The notes under the pieces were generated by a model. That model did not search any database and had not been told where the DNA came from. It saw only the letters and a program-made list of their open reading frames with translations. Both the position numbers and the translations under genes were made by a program. A DNA stretch of 34,414 nt from Chara braunii (Eukaryota > Streptophyta > Charophyceae > Charales > Characeae), in assembly GCA_003427395.1 (NCBI GenBank), contig BFEA01000572.1, forward strand, positions 291,766 to 326,179, read 5' to 3'. Shown here in pieces: positions 10,511 through 20,478 of this stretch; positions within the stretch are counted from its first letter, which is position 1; every line of letters starts with the position of its first letter.

Positions 10511-10563
10511 AACCTGGCTGTGAGTGAGTGAAAGTCCGACGAAACAGACTGTCGAAGTCAGCC
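10511..10563 (+). other. Hammerhead-ribozyme-like motif, copy 3 (decayed)
   Basis: The 3' core TGAAAGTCCGACGAAACAG and ACTGTC matches the two copies at 14.45 and 21.93 kb. GAA, then ACA-GAC-TGT as a 3-bp stem III with 3-nt loop, then C give a GTC cleavage triplet at 10551-10553. The 5' core is eroded: CTGATGA is replaced by CTGTGAGTGA. Flanking GGCTG (10516-10520) and CAGCC (10559-10563) are complementary and would close stem I. Confidence 0.4.
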
Positions 10564-10780
10564 TTCCCTTGTGCAGTTCTGTTCAGTCTGTTCAGTAAAT
10601 ACAAATTCGCACACACACAGGTCTGCATCGTTCTCATCGGGTCTGCCCCCTCTGCCGCCAAGGTCTGAATGACCCTAAACTCTTTTCTTGACCTTTCTAT
10701 ATAAGCACTGCACTGAAAAGGCTGCAACCATGCTATTTATAGAAGACGGGTGTGTGGGTGGGCACGGGCCAATTATACTA

Positions 10781-10919
10781 CCAGTACTTCATAAAGTTGT
10801 GCCCGTTAACGTGTGCCACGATTTAAGGAAACGTACGGGCCACTACAGGAGCGTCCTAGAAATGTTTCTACTCTATTCTTTTCCGCGGCCGATAGCTGGG
10901 CCAAGCACTGGTGGTTTAA
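10781..10919. mobile_element. Decayed copy of the inverted-repeat element seen at 28.66 kb
   Basis: The right end (10894-10919, AGCTGGGCCAAGCACTGG then TGGTTTA) is almost the same as the right terminal repeat at 28843-28869. The left side retains only CCAGTACTT (10781) and, further in, CCCGTTAACGTG, both present in the better copy. Confidence 0.55.
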
Positions 10920-11382
10920 GCACACAGACGTCCAGGAATCTCAGAATCCGAAACAAAAACCAAAAAGATGAAAGAAAAGACATCTTCCCCCCCGCCCTTT
11001 CAAAATTCGAATTTCATTCGAATTGATCAATTCGAGGCCGGGGGCCAGAAGTGTGCACATTTTTCTGGCCATCAAGTAAAAAATTCTTTGGCTTTCTGAA
11101 GTATTTGGCGGTGGATGATAGGGTAGCAGTGAAGGAGGTTGTTCTTTATCACTGCTTTACCAGCACTCCACGGTCACTCTTTTTATTAATTATTTTAAGA
11201 CAAGTGCCTGCTGGTCTTATTTGTACCCCATTTTCATTTCACAGGTGCATTCCCGCCTTGAAAGAGCTCACCACTGAACCACTGGGCCTCCTAAATTGCA
11301 GTAATAGCGGGTTGAGGCCTGGCGGAGGTTCAGTAAAGGTCGGGTGAGACTGCAGTTACCTTGTTGCCTATCTTGTGGCTGG
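10920..11382. other. No recognisable gene
   Basis: Short frames only. A small palindrome-like GAATTTCATTCGAATTGATC lies near 11,010-11,030. Confidence 0.35.
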
Positions 11383-11770
11383 TACACACTGAGAATGGGG
11401 TAGGCTGTGCTTAGGATGGATGGGCGCTTGGCTTTCGGACAGGGGCATTTGGGACGTTTGGTTCCGACAGGGGCATTTGGGATACACACTGAGAATGGGG
11501 TAGGCTGTGCTTAGGATGGATGGGCGCTTGACTTTCGGACAGGGGCATTTGGGACGTTTGGCCCCAACAGGGGCGTTTGGGAGGCCTGTTTGTGGCTCCC
11601 GCTAGAGAGTGCAGGTTACTGGTGGCCGAGGCCTGTTCGTGGCCCCCGCTAGAGACTGCAGGGTACTGGTTGTTTTGACCTATGATGTGGCTGGTACACA
11701 CTGAGAATGGGGTAGGCAGTGCTTAGGATGGATGGACGCTTGGCTTTCGGACAGGGACATTTGGGACTCG
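11383..11770 (+). repeat. Complex tandem repeat, ~100-bp unit
   Basis: The sequence TACACACTGAGAATGGGG, then TAGGCTGTGCTTAGGATGGA, then the GGCTTTCGGACAGGGGCATT motif starts at 11383, 11483 and 11694 (last copy partial). Between the second and third units a ~46-bp sub-repeat (AGGCCTGTT(T/C)GTGGC and on) is duplicated at about 11582 and 11629. Confidence 0.9.
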
Positions 11771-13713
11771 ATGAGTTGTGGGAAAGGCTCTCTTGTCATA
11801 TCTGTCTGATTCTGCAAGGATTTGAGCTCGTGAGCAATGTATTAACAGTGCCATTTGGCCACTGTGTGGCTGCAAGCTCTCCTGCATATATACTTGCTAG
11901 GAGGCAGCAGCCTGACTATAGGCGCTTTCCCTTAATCCGGGAGAATTTTCATTCGAGCAACCCCTGGACTTCTGAAGAGGGCCTTGGAAATTGGGAAAAC
12001 GGATGGTGCAGAGGGAGGAGATTCTGGTGCATCTCTCTCTCTCACTGTCGTCCTTTTGAGATATGATGCGCGCTGTCTCTCTGTCTCTCTTTTGACATGC
12101 CTCTCTCTGTCTCTCTTTTGACGTGATCCTCTCTCTCTCTCTCTCCGCGTCTCTGTTTTGAGACAAGCCTGTTGATATCAAGTTCCCTCTCCACATCTGT
12201 AGCTATAAATGTCTCTCCCGCTTGCGGCTGCGTTAATGTATGTCATGCTGAGGTGACACTCTGCAGTGTACAGAGATGATTTGCAATGCCTCGCATGAAA
12301 CAGTTTGGGGCATGCGGCTTCGCAAAGTGATTTTGTTGTCACATTGTGCAAAATTTTTGCACCATGTGATGCAGATTTTTATGTTTTTCTGTGCGCTGCC
12401 TCGACTTTGAAAGCGACTACCATCTTTTTTGCTTTTGTGCACCATGTGCGAAGTTTTACTTTTGTCGACCCAGAAAGCGAGACCGTCTTTTTTTCTCCAA
12501 ATTTTGATTTGCTATTGTCGGTTTCTAGCGTAATGTATGGTAAGTATGTTTATGGAAATGAAAAAATGCTCAGAAAGCCAGAAAGTCTGTGATTCTTTTC
12601 AACCAATGGGATTTGTGCATTGGAAGGGTATATGGATTTTCCAAAGGGTCAAATGTGATTTTTGATTTATCCGGAATAGGTGTAATTATCAAGTACTCAG
12701 ATAAAAACAGCTTCAACCGCTGTTTGTCAACGGAGATATCACAATTATTATTATTATTATTTTTTGAGATATCATAATTATGAAGTGCTGGCGTCAATGG
12801 TTTCTTGGTGATCGCGGGTATTTTTGTGGGTTTGCTAATTTTATCACAGCGCCACCGTTGACATGTCATTGCAAAAATGTGGTCTGAACGTTCGGACCAC
12901 GCGATTTTTGTAAAGAAGATGATATTTTGAGTCTCGCAGGCTGGTCGTGTATGTGCTGAACTGCAGAATCAAGAAAATGAGAGAGAGGTAGGTGGGGGAG
13001 GAATGCGGTGGAAAATTTCTGAAATTGGTACCCTGGAATTGCTAATCTACCCTTCGATGTGCAGAATTGCAGAGTCGTAAAATTTACAACTGCCCTTGGA
13101 AATTGCTGAAATTGCAAAGCTCCTTTGTTTGATCAGCCTCCCAGAATACCGGGGCTACTAGCCATTTTGGGGCTACATCGATGCAGACTTTGAGGTGGTT
13201 GCAGAGTGGAAGAGAGTGTGGAGGATGTATGGTTGTGGTTTCGTTGGATAACAAGTATGCATTAATGCAGGAGGGGGAAGGGGAGAGAGAGAGAGAGGAA
13301 AGAGAGGAAGTGCAAGAGGACGAGAACCAAAGACTTGGCGTCAAGACCGAACAGCCAGGGACGACATCATTGGAGATGGTGAGCTCAGGTCTTGGGTAAG
13401 TTGCGCTCTGCAACTCTCATGGAAGAATCTAGAAGACGGGAGTGACGGAGAAAGAGGTGGTTGGTCGCCTGTCCGACTCACAGGCAAATCCCACGCAATT
13501 CATGCGGTGTCAAGCGGGATCTGAAAGGAGAACAAGCTTGTGCAGTGTCGGTTGGTGCTTCTGATCGGAGTGTGCATGTGGGTTGGTTGGGTGTATTTTC
13601 CGTGCGGGAAATCTGCATGCACTGTCCGAGGGAGTGGTACGTGCAGTTTCCTTTGTTGTTTGGCAGGAAGAAGTAAGAGTGGCTTCATGTGGGAAAGTTT
13701 GTGAGTGGGTTTG

Positions 13714-13717
<4 letters not shown>
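11771..13717. other. Region upstream of the RRM gene; no gene recognised
   Basis: This is where the promoter and 5' UTR of the downstream gene should lie, but I cannot place a TATA box or transcription start with confidence. It contains CT-rich runs near 12,040-12,150, an ATT microsatellite near 12,744-12,762, and a purine-rich stretch near 13,270-13,320. Reading frames show no domain. Confidence 0.45.

Positions 13718-13770
<53 letters not shown>
13718..13770 (+). repeat. (GT)n(GA)n compound microsatellite, probably in the 5' UTR
   Basis: A GT run is followed by a GA run ending about 17 bp before the start codon of the RRM gene. GA/CT tracts are common in plant 5' UTRs, so a regulatory role is possible but only inferred. 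Confidence 0.9.
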
Positions 13771-13771
<1 letters not shown>

Positions 13772-13786
13772 AGGTGAGCAGGCAAT

Positions 13787-13840
13787 ATGGACGGAATGAA
13801 TTCTGATGGAGAGGACACACCGATGGTGCGGAAGCTAGTG
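13787..13840 (+). CDS. RRM gene exon 1 (start codon)
   Basis: It encodes [18 protein letters not shown], 18 codons, and ends in phase 0 at a GTAAGC donor. The acidic N-terminus leads straight into the first beta strand of RRM1 (KLV). Met4 or Met13 could serve as alternative starts, but the first ATG follows an in-frame TGA and is preferred. Confidence 0.85.
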
Positions 13841-16800
13841 GTAAGCATTCCAACCAGGCCTTTTCTCCACTGCACCCAGCCCCTTTCTGAAGTACTCGCC
13901 CTTTCTCCTGGCAGCCCCTGTTGATGCGTTTGCAAATTTTTTGGTTTGTCTGTTTTGGTATGTCCGTGAAGGGCTTCAACAAAATCTAGGGGTGGAGCTT
14001 GTAGTGAGAAGTCTTGATTCCTATATGGTCTCATCTGTCGGTGAATGGATTGATCTACCAGTGCATCTGGGCCTTCTTGGTCTTTGGTGCTGTCGAGAGC
14101 AGCCCCCCCCGCGTGCACGTGCATTTGCACCCAGCTTTGCTTGCAATGTGCTTGAGAACATCCTGCTGTGTCAGGTACTGCCTCCTTTTCTTTGTTTTGT
14201 AATGGGGTAAGCCGTAATATTATTGTACACCATAATGTTGTATGTTGAAAATGGCAAAATGCAAAAAAGATGGGGGGAAGAGTGTTGCAAGACAACGTGT
14301 CTGGTAATGGTCAATGTGTATGTTTTTATTGGTGGGAAGCACAAAGTTTCGTGTTATGGCTGGTCTGTGAAGAATGTTTGCTCGTGCTTTTTAGCTGATA
14401 TATACACTTACAGTGTAATCAGTTAGGGGATTCTGCAGACTGTAGAGGGTTCAGCCTCCTGATGAGGAGGTGAAACTCCGACGAAACAGTTTGTCACGGC
14501 TCCTGGTTTGTTGTCCTCTTTACCCTCTCTGTCTACGGTTTACTGGGCAGCTCTGTTTGATGATATACATATATATTAGATCACATCTGGCTTTCCAGTG
14601 GTGACCGATTCGGATCTGCGGGCAGACCTACCAAATTCTTGTGGTTTGACAGCCACAAATGTCTGCCTACAGGCTTATCAGCNNNNNNNNNNNNNNNNNN
14701 NNNNNNNNNNNNNNNNNNNNNNNNNNNNNNNNNNNNNNNNNNNNNNNNNNNNNNNNNNNNNNNNNNNNNNNNNNNNNNNNNNNNNNNNNNNNNNNNNNNN
14801 NNNNNNNNNNNNNNNNNNNNNNNNNNNNNNNNNNNNNNNNNNNNNNNNNNNNNNNNNCTTATGCATCATGCGACGCCAGGCGATGACCTCAATAACCATC
14901 CTCATATTTTTGCCTGTATTTTACATAGACCCGGGCATTATATGGCACTCATTCGTGCAGCTGCCCAGTGGGAACTGTGGGATGGTGGGATGATGAGTCA
15001 GGTCATTTTCGACNTGAATGANNTTTTGNGAGCNTTGTCGAATCATACTTTATTCTGGATTATTGACCGACTCTCGTGTGACGCCTGTCGGGACAGAGAT
15101 GCGTTACGCATTGGCTGTGGAATGCATCATCTATGCCATAGCCATTATCAATCTATTGNGACTGCCGCCGTCTGTCCTGTAGGGTGTCCAACATTTCCTC
15201 ATTGTACACATCCCTATCACCCAGATATACGTTGTCCCTATTGTGCCCAAGGACGCTATCAGAACTGTATGATGCCGCACTGTGATGAATGTCCTGCCGT
15301 GTTTTTGACATGTGGACAACACGTCCTCTGTCAGGACTGTTTTGATGGGATGGTTTGTGCAAGCCGTCCTGCAGAATGCTGTGCTGGCGCAGCTCTCCTT
15401 GGGCATCCTTGTGAACATCCACATCATCCTCACCGTAGCTGTCCTATCTGCCGAGGTGGGGGCAGGTAAAGAAGAAAAGAAGAAAAGAAAAAGAGAAAAA
15501 AAGAAAAAAAGAAAAAAGAAAGAAAAAAAGAAAAAAAGAAAAAAGATACGTTGATCTGTGGGATGTGTTATTTGCTTTGTGATAATTGGATTATCTTTCT
15601 TTCCCTATCTTTCTTTCCCTGTCAGGTTTGGTTTCCTCCTCCCCTTCTTTACCTCTTTGCCTTTTGGCTGCGTGCAAGTGGGTCCTTGTGTCACACGGGG
15701 ATGGGGGCAGCCAGCGCTCAACCTGTCATCCACGTGGCTGGCCTTGTACGTAAGAGGTTATGAACAGGTGGAGATTTCCTTACCTCCTTCCCCTTCCCCT
15801 TTTTTCCTTTTCCTTTTTTCTTTTCCCTTTTTTGCGCTCTGATTCACAATGTGACAATACATATTTTTATGATTTTGGAGGATAAAAGCGCCGTAAGGCC
15901 CTGCCTCCCCACCCATCCTGGGGAGCGTTGGCCCGATTTCTATTCCACCATGAAGTCGTATAACATAAAATGCCTGATTTCTGTTCCACCGTGAAGTCGT
16001 ATAACATAAAATGAGTACACACTCCAACTCTTCTCCCCATTATGGCTTATTGATTCCTTCCTGTGGGAAGGATATACCACCCCTCACCACTGGCGAAGCT
16101 AGCCCTGAGTCTCTACTTCTGAGTCCGTGTACCCTTACCCTGTCTGGACCTTTCTTTATCATTTCTACCTGACCCCTAAAACCTTAGAGAACCCCTTGCT
16201 TAATCTGTGGGTGGCCCTTTACTGTCTCCCTCCTACCAGAATGCATATCCGTCGTAAATGAGTACAATGCATAGGCTGTCTTCTATTCGAATACAACTAA
16301 TGTGCATTCTATTCGGACATCCATGATTTTCAAATGCAATGCATATGCGTTCTATTTTTTTTTTTTTTTACTTCTGTGAAAACTCGAATACAACACATGC
16401 ATAATGTTCGGGGGAAGACGATAGTGTTCAGCTGCCAGTGTGGCCCTTCCGGCCGTCCTAACTGTCAAAGCCCAGAAGTCCCCGACTGATTCTCAGACTG
16501 TAATTGTCCTTGATTGACGCATGGAAGGGGTTAGGGCCCCAGTTTGCACTGGCCAGTTGTGTCGCTGTCGCACTTTAGCGGTGAAGAAATTCCAGCTTGT
16601 CTTCGTTCTTCCATTCTGTGGTATCAGTGTTTTCTCGTTTGTGACGTGCTGATGTATGGTGCACGAGCTCAGCCTTTGCTAACTGAACCGTTTCCCTCAA
16701 CAGGTCCTCGGATTGCCATGGGATACAGATACGGATGGTTTAAGGCAATACATGAGCAAGTTTGGGGAGTTGGAGGATGTGGTAGTCATGAAGGTGGGTG

Positions 16801-16877
16801 GAGATCTTTGCTGTTCAAAACACCATTTATGTGATGCGTCAGCGCTAGTAATAAAACTCTTCATTCGTGTCTCACCG

Positions 16878-16932
<55 letters not shown>

Positions 16933-19900
16933 TCGTCTGCTGCCTTCTCACTTCTCTGTCTCCTCCTGTCCACCACACTTGTGTTGCTGAAGATTGCTTG
17001 GTGCATTGGTTCCGATGCCATGACTCGATGCGCATGAAATGGGTAAATAGAATAACTGAATTCAAAAAACACACGTTGTCAATATCGTAACCGGCAATCC
17101 GTTCATAAAATGATGCACACACTCTTGCTTCCCAACAGCGGAGCAGTCAATGGTATTGTGGTCGCTTTATCATCTTTTTACCTAGGCTACCAGCCGGGCC
17201 GCCTGGGTCCCGGGTGGCCAGCCCGTGCAAGGACCAGGGAAGGTCCCAGCATTAAAAAAAAAAAAATCCAAACAATCCGAAAGAAAACTGCAAGGAAAAT
17301 GAGCAGAAGCGAGATGACAATAACCAGAATGCACAATCACATTGAAAGCCGGAAAGTGTCAGTGTCCAGAATGAAGCATTGTACCAATATGACACCAATG
17401 GAGAATCGTAACACTGAAAACCAATGTCAATGAGAGCTTGCTCTCGCCAGCACCGACACAAGAGTTCAGGACCTTCTCCCTACTTGGCGCTCGGTGCCCA
17501 GCCTACTTCCTACACAGCTACAGTCTGCCTACTAATTGACAATGCAACTGTTGACGTCAGCAGCCCACGAAGTACTTGAAGATGTCGCCTAATGCAGACT
17601 ATCGCCACTACCAGGTATGTGTCCTCACATCATCATCATCATCCTTCTCTCTCTCCCTCTTCTTGCACCCACACCTTCCCTCTGTACACCCGAAGACCCC
17701 CCCCTGCGCCTCACTGTGGTCCAAGCCCATCCAGCTATGAAGGCTGGGCTATGGTGCTGCCCTCAGCAGCGCCCTGCTTCCTGCACGACCGCACGCGCTA
17801 GCACCTTGAGGCTCTTTCCTATATGGAAAGAGCTCTTTCCTATATGGAAAGAGCCTGCCTCTCTCGGCGCCCTGGCTGGCCTGGGCCTCCGCCCAGAAGC
17901 TTCTGGTAGGCCCCAGGAGGCTGTGCCTTCGATGCTGCTGCCGGGCCTCCGTTCGGTATGGCCTCCCAACTGCCTGTGTATGAGGCTGCGACTCTCGCCC
18001 AGGGCCTGCATTTTTGGAAAGGCCTGGAAGCCCGTGGAATGTCTTGCTGCTCGGCCTGTGTTTCCCTCAACCAGCTGGCGCGTCGAAACTGCCTGGACCC
18101 CAAATGCGAAGTTGACAGCTGAGGGCCTCTCGTGATTTGTTAGTCCCGCCTTCACTTAGGGCGGGCACATCTGCAGCAGGGGCCACTTAGGCCTGCCGAG
18201 GACCCAGATCCTCGCAAAAGTATGTTATGCAGAAAAATAAACTGAACAACTTTTGCCTCAGGGTCACATCGAAATTCTTCACCAAATTTAGAATAAAAAA
18301 TAAAATCAAAACCCCGGGCCACTCTGGTAGCCTAGCTTTTCACAGTTTCTTTGTCGAAGGTGCTACAACAATTTTGTTTTTTTTGTGAGTTCCCCCCGTT
18401 TTCCAATGCACAACAAGCATGCAAGAAGCCCCATTTGGCAGTGAAGGAGCAGCAAAATATGTGCACTCGATCATGAAATGATGCAAGAGCAAATCTCTTC
18501 CACTAGAAGTGAATGGCACTGTTGAATGAAGTCTCTGATGAATTCCTGTGAAGTCCCCGTGACGTCTCCGGCGAAATGTCTGGGCAAGGCTTACACAGAG
18601 GTTTAGAGGGAAATGAATATGTCATAGGGGAGAGGTGGTTAACGGAGGTTTCGTTTTTCAGACAACTTGTCATGCCATGTATAACAAGACCCAAGGGTCA
18701 TTTTAACCAAACTCGCCAGCAATTCATAGAGTGTAGATCATACTAACTACTTGCAAAAAAAAAAAAAGACAAAAATACTAAAAAGAGTGGAGATCATACT
18801 AACTACATGCAAAAAAAAGAAGACAAGTAAAAAAGCCTGTAAAACCGCACGGAAAAAAGTGACACAACATTCCAATTTCAGAATTCTTGAGAAATTTCAG
18901 AAATCTCACCAGAGGAAATTCCAATAGCCCAAATGATACCAAATTTGCCACACAGACCAAAACAAAAGCAGGCCCAAAAAAAAAAAGAAACCCTTAAAAT
19001 TAGACCCCCCCCAAAAAACCCTAATTTCAGTTTTGAACCCGTTACTCAGGAGCTGAAAGTGGGGGGCCAGGTCGGATGGCCCTCCTCTGAGTGTTTGTTT
19101 GCATCGAAGGTATGGTGGCAGCAATTTGGCTCCTGCTGATGTGCAAAATGCCTGCTTTTTTCTTTCTGCCTAGCTGTTTTTTTCTGAGCTGAATCGACTT
19201 TCACTGTGACATGTGTCGTGGCGACGTTAGGTTAACTGTGCCTTTTTCTTCCCAAGGATGGAGGGAGGCTGCGAAAGGACCCTCTGGTGCTATGTTCGAC
19301 CTTAGAAAACTATTCGTCCCAGTGGGCACGGTTCCAATTTTCTGAGAATGGATATAACATTGGGGGCAGCCGTCCGTCTGGAGCAGTGTTTGAAATCGTG
19401 ACGTGATGTGGAAGTCTAGTCTGCAAAATCTGTGCCTTTCGCTTGCCAGGTGTTTGTAGACACTGCTACAGAGTAGAGCGTTCAGCCTTTGTAAATCCAT
19501 TTACATATCTGCAAGTGGGCTACCGTATCACCCAAATAGAACGCCCGATTATTATAGCTGCATCTGGACTGAAAAGTGCACCAAATACAGCTATAATGAC
19601 CAGGCGTTCTATTTGGGTGTGGGCAAGCTGTTTGATCACAGACGCCGCCATGGAAGTTTGCCGGACCGAACTGGTAGTGCAGTCGAGGTGCGCACGGCCA
19701 ATTGACGTGGACTTTTGCGACTGGCCGAGGGTGCAAAGATTTTCGGCGGCAGTGTGTGTGCCTGGGCGGCACTACTGGCCGGTATGGGGAAATTAAGGTG
19801 TTATGAGCATTCGTACAACCTTTTTCTCTGTCTTGGCGGGGCTTCAGCTAGAAACATCATATGGCCATGTGCATGTTAGGAGCCGTTCCTTTGGCGTAAG

Positions 19901-20446
19901 AGTGTGTTATGGGCGTAGGGAATCGCATGGGTGGAAGCCGTGCGTTCATGGCCTTTTGTTCGGCTTGTGCTTGTCCAGGCTGAGGAAATTCCACGTCCGT
20001 GAGGCAGACACCTTGAAATCGTTTGATGCATCTTTTGACAGCAGTTTTTCAGGGTGCTGTTTTTTTTGCAGCGATTTTGTCGGGAACGTCTTGAAAAACG
20101 TTTCACAGAGTTTTTGGGAACATCTTGAAAAACGTTTCCAGAGAGGAGTGGCCCCTCCACAACTCTTCGTCATGGAGAGGCCAATGCATCCCCCCCCTCC
20201 CCCAATTATTGTGTGCTGAGGTTTTTGTGAAGACAATTTAAGCTTATTTGTGTTCATGCACGTGTGAACAGAATCGGGCTACGGGCCGCTCAAGGGGATT
20301 TGGATATGCTACATTCTGCAACTCGAATGACGCAGAGGTGAGATTTGTCAGTTGGCTCAGTGAATGTGTGATTGGCTTTGAGTTTTCCCGAACAATGATT
20401 TGTGGTTTATGAGACATGGAAATGATTTGTCCTTGGGGATATCCGT

Positions 20447-20478
<32 letters not shown>

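Noticed and set aside
17617-18135. 172-codon GC-rich frame in intron 2
   Set aside because: No recognisable domain. It runs through a short microsatellite and a perfect palindrome, so the open frame is better explained by composition.
18535-18580. CTGATGA followed later by GGCGAAATGTC, a possible fourth hammerhead
   Set aside because: The base after CTGATGA is A, no stem II pairs with the sequence before GAAA, and no stem III or GTC triplet is in the right place. It does not match the other three copies.
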